This document shows, in pieces, positions 22,180 to 31,298 of a DNA stretch of 36,394 nucleotides; position 1 is the stretch's first letter; the number at the start of each line of letters is the position of its first letter. The DNA comes from Thiotrichales bacterium. Lineage in GTDB: Bacteria > Pseudomonadota > Gammaproteobacteria > JAABTG01. The position numbers and the translations under genes are program-made. The stretch lies in assembly GCA_011389995.1 (NCBI GenBank), contig JAABTG010000038.1:1-36394 (forward strand), written 5' to 3'. A model generated the notes under the pieces. The model ran no database searches. It saw nothing but the letters and a program-made list of their open reading frames with translations, and was not told where the DNA came from.

Positions 22180-24138
22180 ATGGCAACCAGCGCTGATGAC
22201 ATGAACACCAAATTGACCTTCCGCAAGTTCGAAGATGGTGACCACGATTGGGGTCGATGGGAAGAGCAGATCTTCGTCGCCGACGAGAGTCACAAATGCC
22301 CCACCTATGTCCATCAGACGCCGCCGTGCCAGGGTAGCTGCCCGGCCGGCGAGGATATTCGCGGGTGGCTGCAGATCGTCCGTGGCATCGAGAAGCCCAC
22401 CGAAGGCATGTCCATGGCCGAATACGCCTTCCGGCGCTCCACGGATGCCAATCCCTTCCCCTCCATCATGGGACGCGTCTGCCCCGCCCCATGCGAGGAC
22501 GGCTGCAATCGCAATGCCGTGGAAGACCACGTGGGCATCAACGCTGTAGAGCAGTGGATCGGTGACACCGCCCTCGAGAACGGTTTCACCTTCAGCCCCG
22601 CTGGCGAGGAGACGGGTAAGAAGGTCGCCATCATCGGCGGCGGCCCCGCCGGCCTGGCAGCGGCCTTCCAACTGCGCCGCCGTGGCCATGGGGCCACGGT
22701 GTTCGACGATCACGACAAGCTGGGCGGCATGATGGCCTACGGCATTCCCGGCTATCGTACGCCCCGTGACGTGCTCGACGGCGAGATCCAGCGCATCCTG
22801 GACATGGGCGTCGAGGTGAGGCTGAAGACCCGGGTGGGTCGCGACGTGTCGCTGGAGGAGCTGGAAAAGGAATACGACGCCGTCCTGTGGGCCATCGGTA
22901 CCCACAGCGGCAAGCACATCCCGGTGGAGGGCGCCGACGCACCCAACTGCCTGACCGGCGTGGACTTCCTGCGGGCCTTCAACGAAGGTCGCCTGCAGCT
23001 GGCGGCGGACAGGGTGGTGGTCATCGGCGGTGGCGACACCTCCATCGACGTGGCCTCGGTGGCCCGTCGTCTGGGCCATATTTCCGACAGCCACGACAAG
23101 GACGCACCCGAAGCGGTGGTGATGGGTTACACCGCCCACGACGTCTCCGCCACTGCCACCCGCGAGGGCGCCACGGTCACCCTGACCTCCCTGTTCCCGG
23201 TGGAGAACATGACCGCGGCGGAGCATGAGGTGCAGGACGCCCTGCGCGAGGGTGTGAGCATCCGCGGCAGTGTCATGCCCCTGGAGGTCCTCAAGAACGA
23301 GGACGGTCGTGCGGTGTCCATGCGTTTCGCGGAATGCGAACTCGACGGCAACCGCCCGGTGGCCAAGGAAGGTACGGAATTCACCCTGGAGTGCGATCTG
23401 GTGGTATCCGCCATCGGTCAGAAGGGCGATCTCAGCGCCGGTCTGGAGGATTTCGACAACGGCTATGGCTTCATCGATTCTGATGCCCACTACCAGGTCA
23501 AGGGAAAGCCCGGGCATTTCATCGCCGGTGACATCGTGCGCCCCCACCTGCTGACCACGGCCATCGGCCAGGCGGCGGTGGCGGTGGAGAGTATCGACCA
23601 TTTCTTCAAGAACGAGGAGCTCAAGAAGCGGCCCAAGGTGGACGTGCATCACTTCGACCTGCTGGCCAAGCTGCACGAGACTCACCTCGATCCCGAGGGT
23701 TACGACACCAGCGCGGTGGGTGATTTCCGCGGCACCGACGATGCCAACTATGCGGTGCACAACTACGAGGACCGGTCGCCCAATTCGGTCATACCCCACG
23801 AGAAGCTGTTTCTCGGTCACTTCAAGTTCACCCCCCGCAATCGCCGCGAGGAGATCCATATCAGTGCCGATGAGGTGCTGGGTAACTTCCAGGAGCGCCT
23901 GGTGGCCTATGCCGAGGAGAAGGCGGTGGCCGAAGCCGGCCGTTGCATGAGCTGCGGCATGTGCTTCGAATGCGATAATTGCGTCATCTACTGCCCGCAG
24001 GACGCGGTGTTCCGTGTCAAGAAGGGCAAGAACACCCTCGGACGCTACGTGGACACGGATTACGATCGCTGCATCGGCTGCCATATCTGCGCCGACGTCT
24101 GTCCGACGGGTTACATCCAGATGGGGCTCGGCGAGTGA
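22180..24138 (+). CDS. dsrL: DsrL, NAD(P)H:acceptor oxidoreductase partner of DsrAB
   Basis: 652 residues, related to the small subunit of glutamate synthase. An N-terminal Fe-S region has CQGSCPAGEDI and CPAPCEDGCNRNAVE. The FAD fold has IIGGGPAGLAAA near residue 150, and the NAD(P) fold has VVIGGGDTSID near 282. The C-terminal ferredoxin domain has CMSCGMCFECDNC and CIGCHICADVC. In sulfur oxidisers DsrL is essential and accepts electrons from DsrAB, passing them to NAD+. ATG 22180 follows AGGAGAAAA. Its stop overlaps the dsrJ start by 4 bases (GTGA). Confidence 0.96.
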   Translation: MATSADDMNTKLTFRKFEDGDHDWGRWEEQIFVADESHKCPTYVHQTPPCQGSCPAGEDIRGWLQIVRGIEKPTEGMSMAEYAFRRSTDANPFPSIMGRVCPAPCEDGCNRNAVEDHVGINAVEQWIGDTALENGFTFSPAGEETGKKVAIIGGGPAGLAAAFQLRRRGHGATVFDDHDKLGGMMAYGIPGYRTPRDVLDGEIQRILDMGVEVRLKTRVGRDVSLEELEKEYDAVLWAIGTHSGKHIPVEGADAPNCLTGVDFLRAFNEGRLQLAADRVVVIGGGDTSIDVASVARRLGHISDSHDKDAPEAVVMGYTAHDVSATATREGATVTLTSLFPVENMTAAEHEVQDALREGVSIRGSVMPLEVLKNEDGRAVSMRFAECELDGNRPVAKEGTEFTLECDLVVSAIGQKGDLSAGLEDFDNGYGFIDSDAHYQVKGKPGHFIAGDIVRPHLLTTAIGQAAVAVESIDHFFKNEELKKRPKVDVHHFDLLAKLHETHLDPEGYDTSAVGDFRGTDDANYAVHNYEDRSPNSVIPHEKLFLGHFKFTPRNRREEIHISADEVLGNFQERLVAYAEEKAVAEAGRCMSCGMCFECDNCVIYCPQDAVFRVKKGKNTLGRYVDTDYDRCIGCHICADVCPTGYIQMGLGE

Positions 24139-24524
24139 CGGTACGGCTCCTTTCCCGACTGGGCATCGGCCTCGCCTGGCTCGTGCTCCTGGCCGCCGCA
24201 CCCCTGGGTGTGGCGGCCGGTGACAACCCGTTGTTGCCCACCATCGTGCCTGGAAAGGGCGATAAGTGTGTGGAGCCCACGGACGTCATGCGGCGGGATC
24301 ACATGGAGTTCATCCTGCATCAGCGGGATGAAACCATGCATCGGGGCATTCGCACCACGCGTCATTCTCTCAAGGAATGCATCGAATGCCACGTGCAGAC
24401 CGATGATCAGGGTAATTACATCCCCATCAACGATCCCCAGCAGTTCTGCAGCAGCTGCCACACCTATGCCAGCGTCAAGATGGATTGTTTTCAATGTCAC
24501 GCCACCACGCCGGAACAGAAATGA
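24135..24524 (+). CDS. dsrJ: DsrJ, triheme cytochrome c of DsrMKJOP
   Basis: 129 residues from GTG 24135, overlapping the dsrL stop by 4 bases. The N-terminal hydrophobic segment (residues 8-28) is an uncleaved or cleaved signal directing it to the periplasm. Three CxxCH heme sites are visible: C82-x-x-C85-H86, C105-x-x-C108-H109 and C118-x-x-C121-H122. C45 in KGDKCVEP matches the Cys that gives one heme the unusual His/Cys ligation known in DsrJ. Its stop overlaps the dsrO start by 4 bases (ATGA). Confidence 0.95.
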   Translation: MTVRLLSRLGIGLAWLVLLAAAPLGVAAGDNPLLPTIVPGKGDKCVEPTDVMRRDHMEFILHQRDETMHRGIRTTRHSLKECIECHVQTDDQGNYIPINDPQQFCSSCHTYASVKMDCFQCHATTPEQK

Positions 24525-25297
24525 GCAAGTTCGACGAAGCAAGGCAGGACCCGGAGGACACCAAGCCCGATCTGGCCCGGCGCCGGTTCTTCGGTACTGC
24601 GGCGGCCGCCGCGGCGGCCGCTACCATGGTGCCCGGGCTCTCCATCCTCCCGGCCAGTGCCCGTTCCCCCGCAGAGCCGGTGAGCGACGAGCGGCGTTGG
24701 GGCATGCTGGTGGATGTGAACAAGTGCGCGGAGGGCTGCACGGCCTGCGTGGACGCCTGTCATGAAGAGAACGGGGTGACCCATCATGGCCGTCCCACCA
24801 CCGATCCGTATTGGATTCGAAAGGTCAAGCTGCGGGACCGCATGACGAACCGTGAATACAGCATGCCCCTGCTGTGTCAGCATTGCGAGAAGCCGCCCTG
24901 CGTGGACGTCTGCCCCACCGGCGCCTCCTTTCGTCGCGCCGACGGCATCGTGCTGGTGGACAAGCATATCTGCATCGGCTGCCGCTATTGCATGATGGCC
25001 TGTCCCTACAAGGCCCGATCCTTCATCCACGAACCCACGACGGATCAGAAGCCGGATGTGCCGCGGGGCAAGGGTACCGTCGAGAGCTGCACCTTCTGCG
25101 TCCACCGCGTGGATGCCGGGGGCGACCAGCAGCCGGCGTGTGCCGAGGCCTGTCAGGCGGAAGGCCACGAGGCCCTGGTGTTCGGAGACCTGCGGGACCC
25201 CGAGAGCCGGCTCTACCGGTTGCTCACGGAGATATCGTCCCGCCAGCTGCGCGAGGATCTGGCGCTCAATACCGGCGTTCGCTACCACGGTATCTGA
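24521..25297 (+). CDS. dsrO: DsrO, periplasmic ferredoxin-like subunit of DsrMKJOP
   Basis: 258 residues from ATG 24521. A twin-arginine signal with RRRFFG at about residues 21-26 and an Ala-rich hydrophobic stretch directs export of the folded protein. Four [4Fe-4S] motifs follow: CAEGCTACVDAC, CQHCEKPPCVDVC, CIGCRYCMMAC and CTFC with a later CAEAC. The protein belongs to the DMSO-reductase-type ferredoxin family (NrfC/HybA-like) and passes electrons between DsrJ and DsrP. It is translationally coupled to dsrJ by a 4-base overlap. Confidence 0.95.
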   Translation: MSKFDEARQDPEDTKPDLARRRFFGTAAAAAAAATMVPGLSILPASARSPAEPVSDERRWGMLVDVNKCAEGCTACVDACHEENGVTHHGRPTTDPYWIRKVKLRDRMTNREYSMPLLCQHCEKPPCVDVCPTGASFRRADGIVLVDKHICIGCRYCMMACPYKARSFIHEPTTDQKPDVPRGKGTVESCTFCVHRVDAGGDQQPACAEACQAEGHEALVFGDLRDPESRLYRLLTEISSRQLREDLALNTGVRYHGI

Positions 25298-25370
25298 GGG
25301 CTACGGCATCCGAGGGAATGAACCGCCCGCTCCGGCAACAGATGCGGGCCTCAGTAGGGTTAATTAGATC

Positions 25371-26588
25371 ATGAAGACTGTTCAGTACACCGAGGTGAAG
25401 GGCTGGCCCACGGGGTATCTCGCCATCGTGGGGGTCCTCGGGGCCCTCATCGCCGTGGGACTCGGTGCGGCCTACTATATGGAGCACCAGGGGCACTGGG
25501 TCACCGGCATGAGCAATCAGGTGGTGTGGGGCATGCCCCACGTGTTTGCCATCTTCCTCATCGTGGCGGCCTCCGGGGCCCTCAACGTGGCCTCCATCGG
25601 CACCGTCTTCGGCAAGGCCATGTACAAACCCCTGGCGCGGCTGTCGGGTCTGCTGGCGCTGGCCCTGCTGGCTGGCGGACTCGCGGTGCTGGTGCTGGAC
25701 CTGGGGCGGCCGGATCGCCTCATCGTGGCCATGACGAAGTACAACTTCCGCTCCATCTTCGCCTGGAACATCTTCCTCTACACCGGCTTTATGGTGATCG
25801 TGGGTGTGTACCTATGGTTCATGATGGAAGCCAGGATGAACCGATACTCCAAGACCGCGGGTTACGCCGCCTTCATCTGGCGACTCATCCTGACCACCGG
25901 TACCGGTTCCATCTTCGGCTTCCTGGTGGCCCGCCCAGGTTACGATGCCGCGGTCATGGCGCCCATGTTCATCGCCATGTCCTTCTCATTCGGTCTCGCC
26001 ATATTCATGCTGGTACTGATGGCGTCATACCGATGGACGGAGCGTCCTCTGGGTGATGCCATTCTCGGCCGTCTCAAGAATCTCCTCGGGGTATTCGTGG
26101 CGGCGACATTGTATTTCGTGGTTTTACAGCACCTCACCAATCTCTATGCGGCGGAGCACCACGACTTTGAGCGCTTCATGTTGCTGGAGGGGGGCGTCTA
26201 TCCGCTGCTGTTCTGGGGCGGTTTCGTGCTGCTGGGCAGCATCCTGCCCATGGTGCTGGTGTGGCATCCGAAATTCGCCGGCTCCCGGACCGTTTGGGGA
26301 GTGGCCAGCGCCCTGGTCATCCTCGGTGGGTTGTCGCAGATTTACGTGGTCCTCATCGGCGGCCAGGCCTTCCCCATGGAAATGCTGCCGGGGCGGGAGA
26401 TCATCAGCAGTGCCTTCTTCGACGGTGTCGTGGCCGGGTACTCCCCCAGTCTGCCGGAGTTCCTGTTGGGCATGGCCGGCGTCGCCATCGCTCTGATCAT
26501 GGTGGTCTTCGGCGTGAAGGTGCTGCGGTTTCTGCCCGTCACCCTGGCCGACGAGGCCGTCGATCCCCACGCCACGGCCAAGGCCTGA
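25371..26588 (+). CDS. dsrP: DsrP, NrfD-like quinone-interacting membrane subunit
   Basis: 405 residues with about ten hydrophobic helices, the first at about residues 15-35 (YLAIVGVLGALIAVGLGAAY). The sequence contains the NrfD/HybB-type phrase LDLGRPDRL after the third helix. DsrP is the integral membrane subunit exchanging electrons with the quinone pool in the DsrJOP part of the complex. It begins 73 bases after dsrO with AGGG upstream. The frame has no charged interruptions inconsistent with a membrane protein. Confidence 0.94.
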   Translation: MKTVQYTEVKGWPTGYLAIVGVLGALIAVGLGAAYYMEHQGHWVTGMSNQVVWGMPHVFAIFLIVAASGALNVASIGTVFGKAMYKPLARLSGLLALALLAGGLAVLVLDLGRPDRLIVAMTKYNFRSIFAWNIFLYTGFMVIVGVYLWFMMEARMNRYSKTAGYAAFIWRLILTTGTGSIFGFLVARPGYDAAVMAPMFIAMSFSFGLAIFMLVLMASYRWTERPLGDAILGRLKNLLGVFVAATLYFVVLQHLTNLYAAEHHDFERFMLLEGGVYPLLFWGGFVLLGSILPMVLVWHPKFAGSRTVWGVASALVILGGLSQIYVVLIGGQAFPMEMLPGREIISSAFFDGVVAGYSPSLPEFLLGMAGVAIALIMVVFGVKVLRFLPVTLADEAVDPHATAKA

Positions 26589-26599
26589 GGCCGTCACAT

Positions 26600-26636
26600 C
26601 CCCCGTTCCCGGGCTACGCCGTCCCGGGGGCGGGGG
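26600..26636 (+). other. Stem-loop between dsrP and dsrN
   Basis: CCCCCG (26600-26605) pairs with CGGGGG (26631-26636), and the inner CCCGG stretches pair after a two-base mismatch. No T run follows. It may separate the structural dsr genes from the cofactor gene dsrN at the RNA level. Confidence 0.5.
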
Positions 26637-26656
26637 GCTGACTCCCGCATCGCGCC

Positions 26657-28033
26657 GTGTCCCATCTCTATATATCGGCTGCCCATAAATCTTCCGGCAA
26701 GACCACCGTCTCCATCGGCCTGTGCGCGGCACTGGCAGCCCGGGGCCTGAGGGTCCAACCCTTCAAGAAGGGGCCCGATTACATCGATCCCATCTGGCTC
26801 GGCCGGGCCGCGGGGCGGGCCGTCTATAATCTCGATTTCAATGTCCATTCACGGGCCGAGGTCTCCGCGCTGTTCGCGACTCGCAGCGAAGGTGCGCACA
26901 TCGGTATCATCGAGGGCAATAAGGGGCTCTATGACGGCCTGTCTCTGGACGGCTCCGACAGCAACGCGGCCCTCGCCAGACAGTTCGGCAGTCCGGTGGT
27001 GCTGGTGGTGGATACACGCGGCATCACACGGGGCATCGCGCCCCTGTTGCAGGGCTACCGGGTATTCGACAGCGAGGTCAACATAGCCGGGGTCATCCTG
27101 AATTTCGTGGGCGGCGCACGCCACGAGGACAAACTGCGCCGGGCGGTGGAGCATTACACCGATATCCCGGTGCTCGGGGCCGTGCAGCGCAATGCCGCCA
27201 TATCCATCGAGGAGCGCCATCTCGGCCTGGTCCCGGGTAATGAGGCCCGCGGGGCCGACGCCACCATCGAGGTCCTGGCGCAACTGATGGAGCAGCAACT
27301 CGACGTGGACGCCCTGCTGGAGGTGGCCCGTACGGCCCCTCCCCCTGCCGGCCCGGGCGCCGCGGGGCCCCCGGTGAGAGTGCCGGCCGGGGGGCGCCCG
27401 TTGCGTCTGGGGGTATTGCGGGACGCGGCCTTCGGTTTCTACTATGCGGATGATCTGGAGGACCTCGCCGCCGGCGGCGCGGAACTCGTCTACATCGACG
27501 CCCTGCACGACCAGGGACTCCCCGCCGTGGATGCCCTGGTGCTGGGGGGCGGGTTCCCGGAGACCCATCTCGAACTGCTGGAGGCGAATGACGGCCTGCG
27601 CCGCCACATCCGCGAGGCCATAAGCGACGGCATGCCGGCCTATGCCGAATGTGGCGGCCTGATGTATCTGTGTGATGCCATCACCTGGGGCGGTGAACGC
27701 CATGCCATGGCGGGGGTGTTGCCGCTGGAGGTGCAGATGAGCGAGCGGCCCCAGGGCCGCGGCTATGCCAAAGTGCGGGAGACGCTCCGGCATCCCTGGC
27801 CGGGCGGCGGCTCCGGGGCGGTCATTCCGTGTCACGAGTTCCACTATTCCATGTTGGTTAAACCCGGCGCCGGCCATACCTATGCTTACGACATGGAACG
27901 CGGCTTCGGCATTGACGGGCGGCATGACGGCATCCTTCGCCATCGCCTCCTGGCCAGCTACGTGCACATGCGGAACTGCGCGGATAATCGCTGGACCGAG
28001 CGGTTCCTTGCGTACGTCGGCGATTTTTGTTGA
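26657..28033 (+). CDS. dsrN: DsrN, siroheme amidase (cobyrinic acid a,c-diamide synthase-like)
   Basis: 458 residues from GTG 26657. The N-terminal P-loop-type domain has AAHKSSGKTTVSIGL and KKGPDYIDPIW; the C-terminal class I glutamine amidotransferase domain has its nucleophile C332 in YAECGGLMYL. The family (CbiA/CobB) uses ATP and glutamine to amidate tetrapyrrole acids. DsrN converts siroheme to the siroheme amide used by DsrAB. It follows dsrP by 68 bases and precedes dsrR by 49 bases. Confidence 0.93.
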   Translation: MSHLYISAAHKSSGKTTVSIGLCAALAARGLRVQPFKKGPDYIDPIWLGRAAGRAVYNLDFNVHSRAEVSALFATRSEGAHIGIIEGNKGLYDGLSLDGSDSNAALARQFGSPVVLVVDTRGITRGIAPLLQGYRVFDSEVNIAGVILNFVGGARHEDKLRRAVEHYTDIPVLGAVQRNAAISIEERHLGLVPGNEARGADATIEVLAQLMEQQLDVDALLEVARTAPPPAGPGAAGPPVRVPAGGRPLRLGVLRDAAFGFYYADDLEDLAAGGAELVYIDALHDQGLPAVDALVLGGGFPETHLELLEANDGLRRHIREAISDGMPAYAECGGLMYLCDAITWGGERHAMAGVLPLEVQMSERPQGRGYAKVRETLRHPWPGGGSGAVIPCHEFHYSMLVKPGAGHTYAYDMERGFGIDGRHDGILRHRLLASYVHMRNCADNRWTERFLAYVGDFC

Positions 28034-28082
28034 GCTTGCGAGTGGCCGTTGGCCTTTCTCCCAAAACCAGGGGTATTCATCA

Positions 28083-28397
28083 ATGATCACGCTAACCAGG
28101 GCTGCTGCAGAGCAGATCAGGAAATCCGCGCAGGAAACCAGTCTCGAGGGATTGTCGCTGCGTCTCGCGGTGAAGCGTATGGAGGACGGCAGCTTCGATT
28201 ACGGCATGGGCTTCGATGCGGAGACGGAAGATGATCTGCGGTTCAAGAGTGAAGGCGTGAACGTGGTTGTATCGCCCGCCTACATGGAGATGCTCAACGG
28301 CTTGACACTGGATTACGTGGAGTTGGAACCGGGGAGTTTCAACTTCATCTTTCTCAATCCCAACGATCCCAATTACACGCCACCCGGCGACGGCTGA
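28083..28397 (+). CDS. dsrR: DsrR, IscA-like protein without Fe-S cysteines
   Basis: 104 residues resembling A-type iron-sulfur carriers (ITLTRAAAEQIRKSAQ opening, LRLAVKRMEDGSF, DYVELEPGSFNFIFLNPN). The cysteines that bind Fe-S clusters in IscA are absent; the protein has no Cys at all. This matches DsrR of Allochromatium vinosum, which lacks these Cys and supports expression of dsr genes after transcription. ATG 28083 begins in the gap after dsrN. The next gene, a sensor kinase, follows 54 bases later. Confidence 0.93.
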   Translation: MITLTRAAAEQIRKSAQETSLEGLSLRLAVKRMEDGSFDYGMGFDAETEDDLRFKSEGVNVVVSPAYMEMLNGLTLDYVELEPGSFNFIFLNPNDPNYTPPGDG

Positions 28398-28451
28398 TGA
28401 GGTTATAGGCGGTGGTCGTCCCCCACCACACTCCCGACGCGGCATGCTGAG

Positions 28452-30005
28452 GTGAACGAGGCCGCTGGCGAGCGCGCGCGGCTGGTGCCCAAGGGGCGGC
28501 AACCGGAGGGGCCGCCGGAGCGATTCCACAGTGGGATTCTCACGGCCATCCGGATTCTGGTGGGGGTCTCCATCGCCGGTGTCCTGACCGTAGTCGGGGG
28601 CATGGTGGCCGGTCTCCTGCCTGCCTATGGGGCCTTGTCCCTCATCTGTCTGGGGGTGCTGGGCGCCGTTGCCGTTTATCTGGACATCCGTATACGCCGG
28701 GATTTGCTGACTCCCCTGGGGGAGCTTCGCCACTGGGCGCACCAGCTGCGTTCGGAACGTCTCGATGCCCGGATACCGAGGGACAGCGCCGGCGAACTGG
28801 TGGACATCGTCGGCCATATCAACAGACTGAGTGACGAATTCCAGCGCCTCAACGAGCGCATGGACGACGAAATCTCCCGCCATACCGAGCGCCTGTCCCA
28901 GAAGACCCGCCTGCTGCAGGTGCTCTACGACGTGGCGGCGAGTATCAACATCTTCAACGATCTCGATGACCTGCTGACCCGCTATCTGCATACCCTCATC
29001 GACGTGGTGAATGCGAGGGCCGCCACCGTTCGCCTGGTGGACGCCGAGACCGGGGAGATGCGGCTCGTGGCCGCGGTGGGCATGACAGAGGATGAGCTGG
29101 CGGATCAGCGCGCCCGGCCGGCCGAGGACCTGATGGCGGGCTGGGTGATCACGGAGGAGGGCATAGGTCCACCGCGACACCCGGCGGGCGACACAACGCG
29201 CGAGAGCGTCTCCGTACCCCTGCGGCATCACGGCGCCACCCTGGGTGCCTACGAGCTGTTCCTCAATGATCGCGAACTGTTGTCCCGGCCCGATCTGCAG
29301 GATCTCCTGAAAAGCGTCGGCCGTCACCTCGGCATGGCCATCGAGAAGGTGCGTATCGACCGCCAGGCCCAGCGCCTTTCCATCATGCAGGAACGCAATC
29401 TGCTGGCCCACGAGCTCCACGACTCCCTGGCCCAGACCCTGGCCAGCCTGCGTTTCCAGGTGCGCATGCTGGAAGATACGCTGGCGGACAACGAGAGCGA
29501 AGTGGCCCGCGCGGAGCTTGCCCGCATCCGTGGCGGCCTGGACGAGGCCAACACCGAGCTCAGGGGGTTACTGGCCCACTTTCGGGCCCCCATGGACAAA
29601 CGCGGCCTGTTGCCGGCCCTGGAGGACATCGTCGATCGCTTCAGACGCGAGGCCGGCATCGTCGCCCTGTTCCAGCGCGAGTGCGAACATTCCGACCTGC
29701 CGGCGGGCATGGAGATGCAGGTCATGCGCATCCTGCAGGAGACCCTGGCCAACATCCGCAAGCACAGCAAGGCCCGTGCCGTACGCATCCTCCTTCGCTG
29801 CGACAGCAAAGGGTCCTATTATCTGATGGTGGAGGACGATGGGGTCGGGATCCGGACCAGCGACATCGGCAGCCGGCCCGGTGAGCACCTGGGGCTGCAG
29901 ATCCTTCAGGAGCGCGCACGCCGCCTGGGAGGGGCATTGCAGGTGGACAGCGAGCCCGGCGAGGGCACGCGTATCGAGCTTCACTTCTCCAATCCCGGTA
30001 ATTGA
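28452..30005 (+). CDS. NarX-like sensor histidine kinase with HAMP and GAF domains
   Basis: 517 residues from GTG 28452. Two membrane helices (about 28-52 and 58-76) are separated by only a few residues, so there is almost no periplasmic sensor domain. A HAMP-like linker and coiled-coil follow (to about 155), then a GAF-like domain (160-300). The HisKA_3 dimerisation domain has HELHDSLAQT with H323, and the HATPase domain has NIRKHSKA and DDGVGI. Such kinases sense signals in the cytoplasm. With the regulator downstream it is a strong candidate for dsr or sulfur-dependent control. Confidence 0.9.
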   Translation: MNEAAGERARLVPKGRQPEGPPERFHSGILTAIRILVGVSIAGVLTVVGGMVAGLLPAYGALSLICLGVLGAVAVYLDIRIRRDLLTPLGELRHWAHQLRSERLDARIPRDSAGELVDIVGHINRLSDEFQRLNERMDDEISRHTERLSQKTRLLQVLYDVAASINIFNDLDDLLTRYLHTLIDVVNARAATVRLVDAETGEMRLVAAVGMTEDELADQRARPAEDLMAGWVITEEGIGPPRHPAGDTTRESVSVPLRHHGATLGAYELFLNDRELLSRPDLQDLLKSVGRHLGMAIEKVRIDRQAQRLSIMQERNLLAHELHDSLAQTLASLRFQVRMLEDTLADNESEVARAELARIRGGLDEANTELRGLLAHFRAPMDKRGLLPALEDIVDRFRREAGIVALFQRECEHSDLPAGMEMQVMRILQETLANIRKHSKARAVRILLRCDSKGSYYLMVEDDGVGIRTSDIGSRPGEHLGLQILQERARRLGGALQVDSEPGEGTRIELHFSNPGN

Positions 30006-30024
30006 ATCTACCCGAGGTGGGCCC

Positions 30025-30678
30025 TTGAAGGTATTGCTGATCGACGATCACACCTTGTTCCGCAGCGGCCTGCGCGAGCTCCTCACCCGCCGTGGCATCG
30101 AGGTGCTGGCGGCCGAGGGTACCGGGGAGGAGGGCATACAGCGTGCCCAGAGCCTCCAGCCCGATGTGATCCTGCTGGATCTGCGCATGCCGGAGCTGGA
30201 CGGACTCACCGTACTGCGCCGTATCGTGGCGATGGACTTGGGGATCCCCGTGGTCATCCTCACCACCTCCCGCGAGGAGACGGACCTGGTGGAGAGCCTG
30301 CGCAACGGCGCCCAGGGCTACCTGCTGAAGGATATGGAACCCGACGAGTTGGTAGGTGCCCTCGGTGATGTCATCGGCGGCAAGACCGTGGTGGCACCCG
30401 ACATGGCCGGTCTGCTGGCGCGCATGGTGAAAGGCGATGAGCCCGAAGAGCCGGGACGGTCACCGTTCTCCATCCTGACTCATCGTGAGAGGGAGATCCT
30501 GTGTCACCTCGCGGCCGGCCAGAGCAACAAGGTCATCGCCAAGGAACTGGAGATCTCCGACGGCACGGTCAAGCTCCATGTGAAGTCCATACTGCGCAAA
30601 CTGGAGGTCCATTCCCGCGTCGAGGCGGCGGTGATCGCCGTGGAGCACGGCCTGTGCCAGAAGATAGACGGCCCGTAA
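30025..30678 (+). CDS. NarL-family response regulator
   Basis: 217 residues, with the start taken at TTG 30025 (MKVLLIDDHTLFRSGL); GAGGTGG lies upstream. The receiver domain has D7-D8, the phosphorylated D52 in LLDLRMP, a conserved Thr in VILTTS, and K near residue 103 in YLLKDM. A LuxR-type helix-turn-helix follows (LTHREREILCHLAAGQSNKVIAKELEIS). It sits 19 bases after the kinase and certainly forms a pair with it. Target promoters are unknown; the dsrA and rhd control regions are obvious candidates. Confidence 0.92.
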   Translation: MKVLLIDDHTLFRSGLRELLTRRGIEVLAAEGTGEEGIQRAQSLQPDVILLDLRMPELDGLTVLRRIVAMDLGIPVVILTTSREETDLVESLRNGAQGYLLKDMEPDELVGALGDVIGGKTVVAPDMAGLLARMVKGDEPEEPGRSPFSILTHREREILCHLAAGQSNKVIAKELEISDGTVKLHVKSILRKLEVHSRVEAAVIAVEHGLCQKIDGP

Positions 30679-30712
30679 AATCACCCATCAACCAGGACGA
30701 CGATCCGCAGTG

Positions 30713-31180
30713 ATGAAAACTTTCAACGATCTGGTCCGGGAGGTGGAAGGCGAGGTGGACGAGATCTTCCCCTGGGACCTGGAAGAGCATATGACGGCGG
30801 GTAAGGAGGTGCTCATAGTGGATGTGCGCGAGCCCTACGAGTTCGATGCCATGCACATACCGGATTCCATCAACGTACCGCGTGGGGTACTGGAGACCGC
30901 CGCCGAGTGGGACTTCGAGGAGACGGTAGCGGAGTTGGTGGAGGCCAGGGACAAATACGTGGTGGTGGCCTGTCGGTCCGGTAACCGCAGCATCTTCGCC
31001 GCCAGGGTCCTCGCGGAGATGGGGTTCCGGAACGTGGTCAGCCTCAAGACCGGCCTGCGGGGCTGGAACGAGTATGAGCAGCCCCTGGTGGATGAGGGGG
31101 GTGACCCCATCACGGTGGAGGAGGGCGATGCCTACTTCGCCACCAAGCTGATGGCGGATCAGCGCCGGCCGGATAGGTAG
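30713..31180 (+). CDS. Rhodanese-domain protein
   Basis: 156 residues from ATG 30713. One rhodanese domain with IVDVREPYEFDAMHIP and the active-site C87 in VVACRSGNRS. N- and C-terminal extensions of about 20 and 25 residues do not match a known domain. Cytoplasmic rhodaneses carry persulfide sulfur between donors and carriers such as TusA. It follows the response regulator by 34 bases and may be part of the same transcript. A second rhodanese is encoded at 32906. Confidence 0.9.
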   Translation: MKTFNDLVREVEGEVDEIFPWDLEEHMTAGKEVLIVDVREPYEFDAMHIPDSINVPRGVLETAAEWDFEETVAELVEARDKYVVVACRSGNRSIFAARVLAEMGFRNVVSLKTGLRGWNEYEQPLVDEGGDPITVEEGDAYFATKLMADQRRPDR

Positions 31181-31266
31181 GCCTCGCGGATTGGAGCTGG
31201 GGCCGGGGATCGGGGGCCAGGGACCGGTGCAGATAGGTCGGCTCCCGTGATGCCAGGCTCCGCCCG

Positions 31267-31294
31267 ACCCCCGACCCCCGACCCCCGACCCCCG
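31267..31294. repeat. Tandem heptamer repeat (ACCCCCG), four copies
   Basis: Four perfect copies of ACCCCCG lie between the convergent rhodanese and cysG genes. G-rich runs at about 31198-31230 on the same strand can pair with it, making a long imperfect hairpin. It resembles the eight-copy AACCCCG repeat at 5721 and may be the same repeat class. Confidence 0.8.
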
Positions 31295-31298
31295 AACG

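Noticed and set aside
22039..24201. Open frame of 720 codons on the minus strand
   Set aside because: It covers dsrL in antisense. High GC content removes stop codons, and the translation is rich in His, Gly and Ala without any domain.
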